A stretch of 64,000 nucleotides of DNA from Rhea pennata. Its lineage: Eukaryota; Chordata; Aves; Rheiformes; Rheidae. Shown here in pieces: positions 27,571 through 41,000 of this stretch. Where the stretch lies: contig NC_084677.1 in NCBI RefSeq assembly GCF_028389875.1, positions 7,172,017 to 7,236,016 of the forward strand, given 5' to 3'. The notes beneath the pieces are model-generated. The model saw only the letters and a list, made by a program, of their open reading frames with translations, was not told the DNA's origin and ran no database searches. A program made the translations under genes and the position numbers. Positions within the stretch are counted from its first letter, which is position 1; every line of letters begins with the position of its first letter.

Positions 27571-27634
27571 ACATATATACGTATATATTTACATTAATAT
27601 ATACATATATGTATATATACATATATATATATAA
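27571..27634. repeat. AT/AC-rich compound microsatellite
   Basis: An imperfect ACATATATACGTATAT-type repeat with internal symmetry, 64 bp long. Confidence 0.9.
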
Positions 27635-29270
27635 AATGAGAACTCAAATATCGTTAAAACGTCCTAGCACTGTCTAACAGCAAAGGATGGAGAGAAGATG
27701 CTGCACGTACTGCCCCCACGCAGTATCAGGGCACACACGTGTGCACACCCGCCAGCGCACTGGGAGCGTGAACAGCACCTCACTGCTCCTCGCCTGCTGC
27801 ACCTGGCCACGGGCAGCGATCCAGGGCAGCGTTTTCACATAGTCACCAAAATCAAAGAGCTTTCCACTTTCTCTTCCCAGTCTCCTGTGACCATCAGTAT
27901 GACCACAAGGCAACATCCCACTAACCAAAGACGAATCTCTTCTCTCGGGTGGGGGCCCGGCACTCCTGCTGCTGCGCGGTCCCAAGCGCGGCTGCCAAGG
28001 AAGCCCACTCCGCTTGGCTTGATTTGCCAGAAACAAGCGCTACTTATGAGAAGTTTCTCTTCCTAGATTAAAGTTAATGTATAACAGGAATGGGGCCAAA
28101 TCCTGTAAGACCTTGCCATCCAGATCTTCTGTTACAGTTCAAGGTATCGTGGAATAATCAGTAGCATTTCCATTTTGCAGGATTTTATAGAGGAATTGAT
28201 TAAAAAAAGTTCTTGCCAGACAGTGAATAAACTAGATATCAATCTAGGAACTTAAACTTTCAAGCTTTAAACAGTATTTATATAATCATCAAGATTTTTA
28301 TTCGGGAGCCCTGACAGTATAAGTAATGCTTGGCACACTGTTAATTCAAAATTAAGTTTAGCTTGAAATTATTTTCCTCGCAATTATTGGTATCAGAGTT
28401 TCAATAGCTTACTAGTTAAAATTAAATTGAGATGTTACTCATATTTAAATGCTAGCACTACTAGTTTTGAATGCACATGTTGACAAATATCATTGAATGA
28501 CCAACTACGTCAGAGAAATTAATACTGCAACATTCAGAGCAGTTGCTCTGCTTCAGTTTGCTTAGAATAGTTTTCATGGAGTAAAAAGCAGAAGCTTTAA
28601 ATACAAAAAGGCACATTTTGAAATGCAGAACACTATTACATGTCAGATTCATACGGGAATCAAATGAACAGATACAGTTCATTGAATAAATAGAGTTCAT
28701 TAGTGAAATTGTCAGAATATATTCTCGAATACCATTAAAAGGCATTTGTAAGTGTATCCAACAGGGCAAACAGTTATTTGCCTTTTCACTAATTTTTCAG
28801 ATTTGTCCTGCTACATCCGGCAAACAACAGAATTCAGACAAGGGCCCCATCTTCACAATTTGCATTTCCTTACGTTAGCATTTGCCTGGGATGCCGTGCA
28901 GACCTGGATATGTTCTTTCTCAGACCTGCACCTAGCCATTTAGGGTGATCAACATTAATCAGCTTATATTTCACTATTAATTTGAAATCAGTTCTGTTTT
29001 TCAGTGACACACTCCTGATGTTTTTGTATGCAAATAAAAGCACTTTGAGTTTATTTCTTATGAAGTGCACAAACAGCATATGCTTAGTAAATACATAGAG
29101 GGCTCCTTGAAGGTGCAAGGCATGTCAGATTCAATAGTTTGGGATACTTAGACGTAAAGTCCAAATGAACAAATACTACAAATGTTTCCTTTACATTGTA
29201 ATGTTCAAAAATTATTTAGTATTTCTGAAAGAAACAAATCATATTTTGGGTCACCAGGTATTTTTAACCT

Positions 29271-30222
29271 ATCATAGAATCACAGAATGGGTAAGGTTGG
29301 AAGGGACCTCTGGAGATCATCTAGTCTAACCTCCCTGCTCAGCAGGGTCACCTGCAGTATGTTACAGAGTCGCATCCAGGCAGGCCTTAAATATCTCCGG
29401 AGAAGAAGACTCCACAACCTCCCTGGGTGACCTGTCCCAGTTGCTCCATCACTCTCACAGGGAAGAAATCCTCCCTCACCTTCAGGCGGAACTTCCTGTG
29501 CTTCAATTTCTGCCCATTGCCTCTTGTCCTGTCACACGGGACAACTGAAAAGAGTTTGTCCCCATCCCCTTGACACCCTCCCTTCAGGTACTTGTACACA
29601 CTGATCAGATGTGTACAGTCTTCTCTTCCCCAGGCTGAAGAGGCCCAGCTTTCACAGCCGTTCCTCACAGGGCAGATGCTCCAGCCCTCTGATCGTCCTT
29701 GCAGCCCTATGCTGGACTCTCTCCAGTAGCTCCATGTCTCTCTTGGACTGGGGAGCCCAGAACTGGACACAGTGCTCCAGATGAGGCCTCACCAGGGCTG
29801 AGTAGAGGGGCAGGATCACCTCCCTCGACTTGCTGGTAACACTCTTCCTAATGCACCCCAGGAGACCATTGACCTTCTTGGCCACAAGGGCACATTGCTG
29901 GCTCATGGTCAGCTTGTCATCCATCAGCACTCCCAGGTCCTTCTCTGCAGAGCTGCTCCCCAGCAGGTCAGCCCCCAGCCTGTACTGGTGCATGGGGTTA
30001 TTCCTCCCTAGGTGCAGGACCCTGCATTTGCCCTTGTTGAACCTCAGGAGGTTCCTCTCTGCCCAGCTCTCCAGCCTGTCCAGGTCTCTCTGAATGGCAG
30101 CACAGCCCTCTGGTGTATCAGTCACTCCTCCCAGCTTGGTATCGTTGGCAAACTTGCTGAGGAGGCACTCCATCCCCTCATCCAGGTCACTGATGAAAAA
30201 GTTGAACAGGATGGGACCCAGT
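29271..30222 (-). mobile_element. CR1 LINE, 5'-truncated, 3' end intact
   Basis: CR1 is a non-LTR retrotransposon that copies itself through an RNA made from its own promoter and reverse-transcribed at the target site. Sense is the minus strand. The 3' end at 29271 carries the diagnostic octamer tail (sense ATTCTGTG then ATTCTATG). The body encodes the C-terminal part of the CR1 reverse transcriptase, starting at GPILFN, so about 950 bp of the 4-5 kb full-length element remain. This is the usual 5' truncation of CR1 copies. The 5' junction runs directly into an AT microsatellite at about 30222. No target-site duplication is evident, as is usual for CR1. Confidence 0.95.
29652..30222 (-). pseudogene. 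CR1 reverse transcriptase remnant
   Basis: The open frame from [16 protein letters not shown] through FANDTKLGG to [10 protein letters not shown] matches the CR1 ORF2 reverse transcriptase from the palm domain onward. The catalytic FADD motif is FAND here: the Asn codon is at 30144-30146, consistent with a CpG transition GAC to AAC. A TGA stop at 29652-29654 sits where an Arg codon is expected, and the downstream [13 protein letters not shown] segment is in another frame, so there is also a frameshift. The protein is inactive. Confidence 0.9.
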
Positions 30223-30290
30223 ATATAATAATATATACAGTAATAGTAATATATATACACTAATATATATAGTAATAATAAAATAGGTTC
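30222..30290. repeat. AT-rich simple repeat at the CR1 5' junction
   Basis: Degenerate TAATA/ATATATAC units abut the truncated 5' end of the CR1 copy. The CR1 may have inserted into a pre-existing AT repeat, or the repeat may have expanded at the junction. Confidence 0.85.
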
Positions 30291-32523
30291 CCCTTGAAGA
30301 CAAGGCACTGTCTCTCCCTGCTTCCTCCCAAGGTCTAGCTAGCCAAGTATTCAAAAAAAAAATTTTTTGAAAACAGAAAATCCTGGTAAAGTGATTTAGC
30401 ACAGCCAATCTATCTGTATTGCTATGCCCAGGTTAGCATTTTGTTATCAGAAACAGTCACTTTCCCCTTAATCTTCACTGATTCCTAAGGCTTTTCTTCT
30501 TGGCCACATCAAAGAGACTATGAACACTTAAAGACATTTGTAAAATCATTAATTCACACACAATTCACACCATCTTGTGATCAGGATTACTTTGATTAGT
30601 CCAGACAAGATAGGTTATAATAAATTTTTTGCACCCTTAACATTGCATTGTGTAATTATTTGATCCCCTAATTGCCATGAAAAAAATCACTTCAGCTGGA
30701 AATAGCACTAGCACAAATACTTTAAATCTGATCCTTTTTTAAAAAAAGGAAATCTCTTTTCATAAAAAAATATGACTGAGTAGATAGACCAAGGCAAACC
30801 AAGTAGATTCAAGTAATTCCACTAATAACATAAAATGCTGTGGACTTTTCCTGGCATGTGTCAAGCTGCTAGATTACAGTGAGTGTTCTATCGACACTGC
30901 AACCTCATAAAACTCTATTCTTACAAACTAGAACTTCACCATATCTTTGGATATCACCAAAGTGTACATTTTGTGCACTGGGGGAGCGGTGCAGCCTACT
31001 GAACACAGCACAGCCCTGGCACTTAGAATGACAGATCTCATTCTGCTCTTTTGTGCACTTGTGGGTGACCACAGGAAAAAACTTTTCAATCACTTTGCAA
31101 CATGGAGGCAGCGATAATACCTGTTTTATAAGTTACTTCGAGATCCACGGGGCTTGGAGATCCTGTGCTGTCTAAGGTACAGCATAACATATTGTGAGCT
31201 TCCGACTGGAGGCAGACTGGGAACGGAGAGGCTCCCACTGTCCCTTCTCATGCCATAGGGTATAGCATAAAGCTTTGACAACTCGCTGCCAAAGGGTCTG
31301 GGAGAAAAGCTGGAGGCTGCAGCTTTTAACGCTTTCCTCAGGCAAGTCCTGCCCTGTAAGGGGAGTGCAAAGGGCAGCTGGCCAAGCACAGCATGCGAGG
31401 TCTGTAACTGCACTTACAGGACCTCCTCAGACAAGCCAGTCAGGAATAAGATGCACATCCAATTAAATAGGTCATTCTCCATCTCTGCACACTCAGGTTC
31501 TCATAATCTGGGAGCACAGCAAAATAAACAGACTGAACCAAAGCTTTTGGGTGCTGGCTTTACTGCAATGCAGATCTCAGATTCCTGGATTTCAAAGTTT
31601 CAGGCTCAGAATCTGGCTTTTGGCTAGTGCTGGTTGTGGACATCACTGTCCATAGCTACATCTCTAAAAGACTATCTGCCCACAGACTAACCCTCATTCA
31701 CTGCCCAAGAGGGGAGATTCCTCTCCCTGATGCCACAGCCAGGTGGCATCTCAGCAGGCCACTTCCTTAACCAACTCCGGAGTCAGATGTGATCTGTAGG
31801 AGTACTCCAGAGGCAGCATGGATGAACTGTTGTTATTAAACAAACTAGGAAACAGCCATATTTAAGACTTTCCTTTAATTTTTCCTCTTCAAATCCAAAA
31901 TAAACTTGCAAAATATTAAGATTAGGTGATTAGCACCTGAATAACAACAAGTAATTATTTTTGAGCCAAACAAGGATGCAGTATCCTGGGTAATTTATAC
32001 TGGGTAATTAAAGTAATGAATACTCAAGATTATCAATTAAATAGTCCCTAAATGTGTCATTTTAATAGGATTTTAATAGGGGCACAATTATAGGCAGCAC
32101 TAAAGAGCATAGAAACAGGTACAACACACCTGTTTCAGATACCTAGGAAAAAAAAAAGGCATAAATCTCACCACTTTAATATGACAAAATAAAGACTATT
32201 ACAAAATATGTTTCCTGTCACAGAGCTGTCAGGTACCAAACCTAGCACCGAATCAGCCCGGTTGCATTTCCTGCGTCCTCCAGAGCAGTAGAAGTTGCTT
32301 GAGCAGCACTTCTCTAATGCTTTAACAGACATTACGGGGCTTGGGTCATCTTTCTGAACCCATTGAGGTGCCATGGCCGGAGAACTGGGCTGCGGTGGAG
32401 GAGTTCTGGTGCGGGGCAGCACACCACAGCACTGCCGTGCTTCACACCTGTCCTCAGCCATGTTATGACCACCTCAGAGCAATGCCTCAAAAACAGGGTC
32501 TATCCACCTCAGCACCAAAGCGT

Positions 32524-32538
32524 GGGGGGGGGGGGGGG
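32524..32538. repeat. G15 homopolymer
   Basis: A mononucleotide run; it may form part of a quadruplex-prone strand. Confidence 0.85.
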
Positions 32539-34384
32539 AGGAGGTCCTCAGAACACAGCTATGGAGTATCCAGAAGCCAATTTACCTGGCCAGGAGCCTT
32601 GCACCAGGCAAGGACCACCACGTCCCTAGCCACTGCCTGGGAACGGCGCGAGCCACAGCACCTGCCCAGGGAAACACTCACCATCAGTCCGCTGGGCTTC
32701 GCAAGGCAATGCGTCTTCCCTGTGGCAGGTCTCTCCCTGTAACTTGGAAGTGGATTATATTTTGGAGGCAACAGGATGGTAGATTTAATGTTTTCCTCAC
32801 AGCAAGTTTTGTTAGAAAGTTGAAAGGATGGACTGCAATGAAATTTCCGTAATGAAAACCTAACTGTTCATGATATGCTTCACCACAAGATTCTTATGTG
32901 GTGATCAAGGAGAAATTGTAGTCGGTTTTCATAAGGTAAACATTTAATATATAAGTAAAAATGTAACAAACACTAGTAGAAAAGTCTAATGAAGGAAAGA
33001 AGCTTCTCTTGCAGGTTTGAATGCCAGTGCATCTCTAGCTCGTAAGTTTGGATAGGTTATTCCTTACTAGAAACAGGCTTCAGGATGGGGGAGAGGGGGA
33101 GCAGGCTTGTTTTGGGGGTTTTTAACATGTTTTAGAATCTCATTTTTAGATTAATAGTAGTCTGGCTTTGACTGAATGGTTTGGAAAGTTTTGTACTTGT
33201 ACTTCCATCTGTGCTTTAAGAGCTTGCTGGAAAGCAAGTTCACTAAGCCTCTTCCATCTTTCCTCAAAGACAATATTACTACCTTTCATGTTGTAATTTG
33301 TTGATTGACCAGGAAATTGGAGCTCCTCAGAAAATTTCTCCTGTGTTGTATATTTTGCTGGTTTGAAAGGCTTGGCTCAACTCCCGTTTGAAAAGCATAA
33401 AGAAGTAGAAGATTAACTATTTTTTTTCCCAGATTAAGAGCTGATGAATCTTGACTATTATTTTCCATAGAAATATAGGAGAAAATAATTCTGCAGCTTA
33501 GAAAATGCCATATTTTTCTTCTATAGCACCATCTGTAATACTTATTTCTGTGAAAAAAAGCATATGCTAGGAAAATAATTTAATAAGCTAAACAATTCTT
33601 TACTACAACCACCTCACCAATGTTCTCTCCTAACCAGTAATGAATGTATTGCTGAACATTTTCCCATTTGTTTGCAGCAACAGTCCTGCAGGCCGCAGTG
33701 TTTGCGGTCAATGGCAGCACTGTCCTACAAGCGCTGATCTCACCACGATCCAGGGAAACGCGCTGCTGCTTCTCCTCATCTCCCCTCTGCACAGCGCCCC
33801 GAGCAGCGCTTGCAGTGCCCCTCGCCGAGAGCTTGACTCCCCGCACTGTCTGATCAGGCACTAAAATCCACGGGTAAAGTCATAGCTGAAGCTGGCAAAC
33901 ATATGTCATCATAAGAAAAAAAAGGAAAGAATATAGTAGCTTAAAAGAATCAAATATTCCTATAGTTTGTTGTTATGCTTTATGTAAAAAGTAACTGCAG
34001 CTTTGGCAGAATGATAAAATTAAATGAACTACATATAAAATCCCCTCTTAGGTTAAATGGGTCTAATCCACTATGAGCAAGTAGAAACTAGCAGTTTCTT
34101 TAGGAAAAGAAAGCCCAGGAACTCATCTGATAGTGGTATTCAACAACTTCATCATGAATTGTTCCAGTGTTAAATATTAGCTCTTTTCACAGCAGAATGT
34201 GGAAAGTGTTCCTTAGTTAAACAGTAGGCTTCTTGTTTTAACAACAAATTAGAAAGAAGGTTTTGGTTTTCATCAGCTTGACAATTTTATCAATGTTTTA
34301 CTGGAAATTAGAGCAGTTGGCATTTTCCTCACACCAGCATTTGCATGTGTGAGTTGAATTGTCTCTGAACTACAAGTAATAACA

Positions 34385-34560
34385 AGATACTCCTTCTGCC
34401 AGAAGGCAATTAATTATTGCACTGCAGCCAGGTTAATTTAGCAGGCAGAGCCCCTATCGCAGAGATGTATGGCCCCACCAGCCTCTGGGCAGAGCAAATT
34501 AGTCTCCAGGTGAACTGCTTAATCACCCTCAGGAGCAGGGACACTCTCTCTTGGCAATAC
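34385..34560. promoter_or_regulatory. Candidate conserved non-coding element
   Basis: TTAATTATTG, GGTTAATTTAG and CTTAATCACC (homeodomain-like cores) surround a GC-balanced segment including TCTGGGCAGAGC and CCAGGTGAAC (E-box). Such a mix is typical of vertebrate developmental enhancers. No alignment supports it here. Confidence 0.22.
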
Positions 34561-34842
34561 ACCATGCAATTTTAATGAAAAGAGATGTCTTTCTAAAAAG
34601 TTTTTCCGCTGTATGGAAAAACATTGAAATAAAAGGTGCAATCAGAAGACTATAAACAGAGGATCTGATTTTCCTGATGTTTAAAAGGGTTTAAGGGTTA
34701 AGGCAACCTTCCACCATCATACAGATGACTTTTTGGCAGCTTGTTCTGCCCAACATAGCCTCCAACATCCACTGACTACTGGAAATTACACAGTCACAAA
34801 ACAAACTTTCCCTAGAAGAGCAAAGCCTACCAAAATACCAGG

Positions 34843-34889
34843 AAAAAAAAGAAAAAAAAACAAAAAAAAACAAAAAAAACACACACACA
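34843..34889. repeat. A-rich tract ending in a CA repeat
   Basis: Runs of eight or nine A separated by single G or C, then ACACACACAC. Confidence 0.9.
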
Positions 34890-35074
34890 TACGTTTCAGA
34901 GACTTTCACTGACAAGGTAGGAAACTCCCAGATCTGACTCCTGCAGAAAATTTGCCCCGAGTCTTTAATCTGCATAGTGAGGCACAGGGTGTTCAGTGGG
35001 ACACTAAAAGAAAGCTTCCACTAATGGAGTACCAAATGCTGATAAACTCTCCAATTAGCTACAAGTGTGACAGC

Positions 35075-35095
35075 TTTTTTTTTTTTTTTTTTTTT
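35075..35095. repeat. T21 homopolymer
   Basis: A mononucleotide run seen directly. Confidence 0.9.
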
Positions 35096-38000
35096 AAAGC
35101 CTGCTCACAAAATAGTCCTTCACAAAAGCAGAACATACAACGATCACCTCCTGCCACCTCCCTTGCAATATAACCCAGATTACATAAACACACAATGCAC
35201 ACTGCATTTCACATTGCTGGTTCTGCTTGAAATATGCTGTAACATTTCCCAGCCAAATATATGTCCCGCTGCAACTAATATACATATATCTCCAGTATGC
35301 AGCTAATGAGATGCAATTATTCACAGCTGATAAGACTTGTCCTAAAACCCTCTACATGAAAGCAAGAACATTTTGAGTTGCAGGGAGACCTTTCCCTTTA
35401 ATCAATGGTGTCAACTATAATTCCAACATTACGTAAGAAACAAAAGAAATTGTCTCTGATCTGGCTAAAGGTTAATAAATGCAGTGGTTCAGGGAAATAG
35501 AGCAGAAGAATACTAATGGCTCCTGCACCTGGAATTCAGCTTTCCTGCTTATTTTAATGAGCTTCTCCCACATCACTGCATTTACAATACATTTGTACCC
35601 AATACATCTCTGAAACAATTCAGGTCTTTGGCTTCAGCAAGTCAAGTTCAAGTCAAAGAAAAGAAAGAGTGTTAGCAAAGGACCAACCCTGTTATCACTA
35701 TTTAGATTATATAAAGTAATAGTTGAGCTCTCCTCTGCTCCCCAATCACTGATTTAAAAATAAAACATCTTTGTGACTGCATTGTATTTGTTTCCTCTTA
35801 CTGTGTTTATTTTTCTATGTTAATATTTTTAGTTTTCTCTGTAAATGCTCTAACATCTTCTCATCCACTGACTGGTGACAGTTTTGCAGCGACACTGCAA
35901 AACTGATTTCACCAGTCGTGAAACCGTATTCACATCAGAACAGGCAAAAAACAAAACTCAATCCAAATACTATGACAAGAGATTTCCTGGTGTTGAAACA
36001 GTCAAGACAGCACACAAAACATCAAGTTCACATCTAAGGGCATGTCAAGGGAGAGACCAGAGGAGCGCTGAGCCACTTATCCCTCACTGTGCCATCAGCA
36101 AGCACAAGATGAACGTCTCACAGGCAAAACATGGACAGGAAGAGCAACGGCTTCATCTCTGTCAGCATGTCCCCCCTAGAAGTGACCCCAGCTGATAGTC
36201 CCACAGCACCACCAAGCTGACTGGGCCCTCATACCTATCAGCCATGGCTTGAACTACCCTTCCCGGGCACTGCTCCTCAACCAGCTGCTGCTTCTGGTCA
36301 GGTTAGAAGCACTTCAGGCAGAGGTGACATAGACTGGTCAGGGATATGCAAACTACATTTTAGCCATGAGATATCCCACATCATTTCTAAGTTCTCACAC
36401 CAGCACACTAGCTCTGTGAACAACCATCCTCCAGAGCAGGCAGCCAAGCCTGCTCCTCCTGGCTGACCACCAGCTGCCAGAGACACAGCCCCTGAGCCTG
36501 CAGAATATTTTGTTATTCCCATGAGCATATTCAATGAGAGGGAGATTACTGACATCATCAGAAGTAGTTAAGGTTATAGATGACATGTTAACAAGGCACC
36601 AAAGGGAAAGTTGGGGGAGAGAGGCTGGGTTTAGTAAGGTGCTTACCTCCAGCTCTGCCCATATGCACAAGATGGTACCTGTCACCCCAAGTAACCCAGG
36701 AGGCAGGAGACTTCCTTCCCTACTGCCTTGCACAAGCCCATGCCCGGATCACAGCAAGTCTCCAACCTTCTCAGGGCAAGGAATTCATTCACTCAGCAAC
36801 AGTCTCTAAAGCCAAGGGAGGAGTCAGCAGCAGAGTATTAAATAGGATCACAGCTGAGGGAAACACAAACCTCCTGCCAAAGGTAGGCTTGAGTCTACTG
36901 AGCAAACTCACACCAGGTGTTATCTGCTCTGCAATTACTTACCTTTTGCAGCTGTGACCAATAAAGGTGTGTGCACACCAGGGCAGGGAGAAGGGTGAGG
37001 GTGCTTCAGGCACAGCAGAGGTGCCTGTGCTCTGAAACTGGGCCTGCTACAGCTCTGGAAGGGCTGGTTTTGGCAAGGCCTAAGAAGCAAATCTAAACCT
37101 TTAGCTCTAGGTACCTGAGGTAGGTGGCTAAGGGCTTCCAGAGAGGTTGCACGCTTGTGGCCGGTGGCACATGTAACAAAGTCACGCCTGGGCCACTGAC
37201 GAGCCATCAACAGCATTCAGCTGTGCTTTGGATGTACACTAAGAGGCATTTTCCTCCTCTTGACTGAAGCAGAGGACTGCCTCTTCCTGCCAGGATTGAC
37301 CCAGCGGAGCTGCCCGCTGCCAAGCCGCTGGTTTCTGCCACCCCCAGAGCAGGGGGTCCCGGGGCAGCGGTGCCTCCTCCCGGTACAGCTGCACGCCAGT
37401 GCTCACCCTCGCTACAGCTAGTCAGTTCTGTCCTCCAGACAGTCCTTCCTGGGCCACAGTGTTTCAATACCAAGGAAAGATTAATTAAAGCTTGTGAAAC
37501 TAGAGCCCAGGTGGCTCCTTAGGGATTTGGTGTGCTGCTTTTTACTTAAATTTTAATCTGTTCGCATTAAGTCATGTTACAGGTTGTAGTTGCTCTGCCC
37601 TTCTTGGACTCAGCAAACCAGCTTGGATGCTTCCAGGGCTGTAAATGATGTGAGGGAGTTATCCCAAATACCTCGTCCTCTCTCCAGGAGTGACATCTCC
37701 TCCTGCCAAGGGAAACCCGGCAGCCCTGGGAGCTCCAAGAAGGAAGGCTAAGCTGCGAAATTCCCCTCGGGGTCCCGTATCCACACAGTAGGCTCTATGC
37801 AAAATGCAGCTCTTTTTGCATGAGAAATTCCACCTTTCCACTGGGACAGATAGTGCCATCACGATTTAAATGCCACCCACTGCTCCCCAGCCCCTCAGGT
37901 GCTCAGGCTTGTGCAGACGGACCTGGGTGAGCAGAACAGACTGGGCTGAGAAATAGCCCTGGAAAAAGTTAATGTAAGGAAGTACTTTTTAATCCTGAGC

Positions 38001-41000
38001 ACTGCCTGATCTGGTTCAAACCAGAGCACACGGAGAGGTTAGACAAACAAGACCAGGATATCCTCATGGCCGGCACGCGGCAGAAAGATAACCGTTGCTG
38101 TTAGGAATAGTCGTCGACGTGGCAGATTCTAGTTGAGCTGTTCTTATGAACTCGATGGCAATTCCCCAAACGCCTCCTGCTCGTCCCACAACTTGAAGCC
38201 TCGGTGGCAGATGCTTTTCCCACCCGGTGGCCCAGCCAGCAGGCCGTGGTCCCAGACACATCCTTTGCATAAACAAGCCTCCACCTTTTAAGTGCAGCGT
38301 GAACCAGGGCAGGGGGAAGCTTCCACAAATAAATAAGCATTTTCAGTTAGTTTTGGGGTTCTTACTGAACCCAATGAGCTGCACATCCAGTTCTCCGCTT
38401 GCCTGCGCAAACATTCGTGCCAGCAGAGCAGGAGCAAAACTTCCCTAGCTCCTGGGGGACCTTTTTTCATGCTGCTGTTGCTCCTCAGGGTCACCTGAAG
38501 CAAAACAGCATTTCCCCACGGGCTGATCAGCATCATCTGTGCTAATTTCCTCACTTTGTCTGAACGCTTTCCTCCCGGACTACCCCGTAGCTCCTGTTTT
38601 GGGCACGACAGCAGCGCTTACCGCTGCACCAGCTGCACAACCGCAAAAGGTGCATCCCAAGCCGCAGCTGTGCCCGGAGGGATTTCGGCTGAACAGGCCT
38701 GTCTGCGGGGCAAGTGTTGGAGACAGAGACCAAAACGAGCACTTGGGTTAAGCAGCAGCAATTTGTACTAACTTGCAATTGGTTGGATGGGTTCATGTTG
38801 TCTAAAATAACTGAGTGGACAATTTTCAATACAAGATATTCATCAAATCTACCTTACGAAAAGCAAGGAGTGCAGATGAATGAGAGCACAAACATTATTT
38901 AGAAAAGTGGAAAAAAGATCCGTGATGCCATAGAGGAAAGGAGGAATGTGTTTTCAGGACAGAATATTAATGGAAAGCTGCTATGAGCATGATTAAAAGC
39001 TGGTAGAAAATACGAGCTATGCAAAACTGATGTTATCAGGTTCAATTTCATTTTAGCCATTCAAGGTACTGAATCAGAGTTATTACAACAACTAGTCAAT
39101 GCTCTCACAATAGTTTTGCCTGTCTGCATGTTTATTATCACGTTTTTCAGATTGAGACAAGAATAGCAAGCAGCTCCTGTTAAAATACAAGGTTATGAGC
39201 ACATTCTTCACAGGCTGTAAAAACTGTATTTGCCAGGCATTAAGTTGGTGCATAGTACGGGAAGAAAATTAGAGAATGTAAATTGTTTTGCAGCTGCACT
39301 TTATTCAAACCTAATTATGGCGGAAATTCAAGGATTTTAAAATATTGGCTACGTGGTGTGCTGAACGGGCAAGACAGCCACACTGCGAGAAACAGTTTTT
39401 TGAAGCTTTTCTGTCTGACGTGAAGTCAGACAAGGGACACACTCTTGCCCCACACCTGCCTGTGAGACTCATCCGCTCAGCACAGCACGCCCGAAGACAG
39501 CGTTGCCAGCACCCATTGCGCAGATAAGGCTGCTAATAACTTACAGCACTCCTGTCTCTGTTTGCTGAGATACCTCGCTGCGCATATTGCCGAGAGCAGG
39601 CAGCACATCACAGGAGAAAGGGTATGCATAAAAATGAAGAGAAGAAGAACCAAGAGAAAAAATAGCTTTTCTTTCTTCAGAAAGCTTGGTTCCTCAAAAG
39701 AAAAATATTTAATTTTGCTGAGAACTGATCAAGAAATCTGTCACATGTGTCTTTTCCTTTCCTTTCCATATATCTAAGCAGAGTAAAATGCCATGTGTCA
39801 AAAGAACGACTATATATATGGTCCTACCATATTTTACTTGAAATTATCTTTTATGGAGCTGGAAAGCTTGAGGAGAATCTCCAAAATGAGTTAGGCTGCA
39901 CTAAACAAGCTGCATTAATGTAATAAAACTTCAAAGCAGAGAATTCATTCCATCACCAGTAATCAAAATGTAAATAAATACAAGAATTCAAATAATTCCT
40001 CTAAATATTTGGGAGTATTATATCACTTTTGGGAAGTGTAACACTTACACTGACACACAGGGGAGCAGAAAATTGGCTCACTTGCAGTCAGGAGATTTAA
40101 CTCAGAGCACAACATTATTGAATTAGATGGCGCATACCGGGATGCATCTCGTCCTACTGCACTATACCTCACAGTAGTTAGACCCTAAATCAATATTGCT
40201 GTTACATAACATGTTGTGTAACATCTCTTATTCATAATACACTATTTTTACTCAGCAGTTTGAAAAATTTACCAGTGTAAGGAGGGCTTCCTTCTGCGAC
40301 CTATATGGGCTGAACACTGACTGTTTTACTGACTGAAGTGAGAAATTTGAGTGAAGAACTGCCAGGTTAGCTGCTATCCTAGTAGCAATCACCATGTAGC
40401 TGTCCCATCTCATCCCCAACACTGCCATGCTCCCAACACTCCACTCTGTTGACCAGGAAACAAGTCGCAGAAGCAAATATAACTCCTGACCTTTCTCTTC
40501 TCCTTGCTACTTTAGTATTCTTGGAACAAAGCTTCTGTTTGGGGATTTTCTTTTTTAACTATGAAACATCCATAAAATACTTTACTTTGTGCCGAGAAAT
40601 GGACAGCTCATGTCAGACTTTTCAGTTACCTAGTGACACTCTTTCCTCCTGCTCCTCCATCTCACTTGCTAGTTCAAGTATGGGCTCCATGAAAAACATG
40701 CTTTTTCTTTTTCTTTCTCTTTCTTGGCATAGCAGTGCACTGAAGGTAAATAAAAGACATCACAGTGTTGAAATAGGACAGATACCATCATGCTCCTATA
40801 GAGAGATCTTTAGTTTGCTTGGGTGACTGTTAAGATGCAGGCCCTTAATGAAGACGTAACTCAGGCACAAAGATCATTTTTGGAATATGAAGCTACTCTT
40901 TTAATTAAATCTCTGAAACCATTATTACAAGGCTTTTCTTTTTATAACCCATCTCATTAAAAAAAATATTTGGATCCTTCGTGTTGTAGTTAACTCGAAT

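Larger units (their letters stand above)
18121..29270. other. Gene-free intergenic region containing two further CpG blocks
   Basis: Between the CpG blocks listed separately, the sequence is AT-rich with simple repeats. GC-richer patches at 24.82-24.98 and 27.69-28.00 kb have fewer CpGs than the called islands. No coding exon recognised. Confidence 0.65.

Noticed and set aside
29387..29770. Separate ORF of 127 codons on the minus strand
   Set aside because: It is the frameshifted 3' part of the CR1 reverse transcriptase, not an independent gene.
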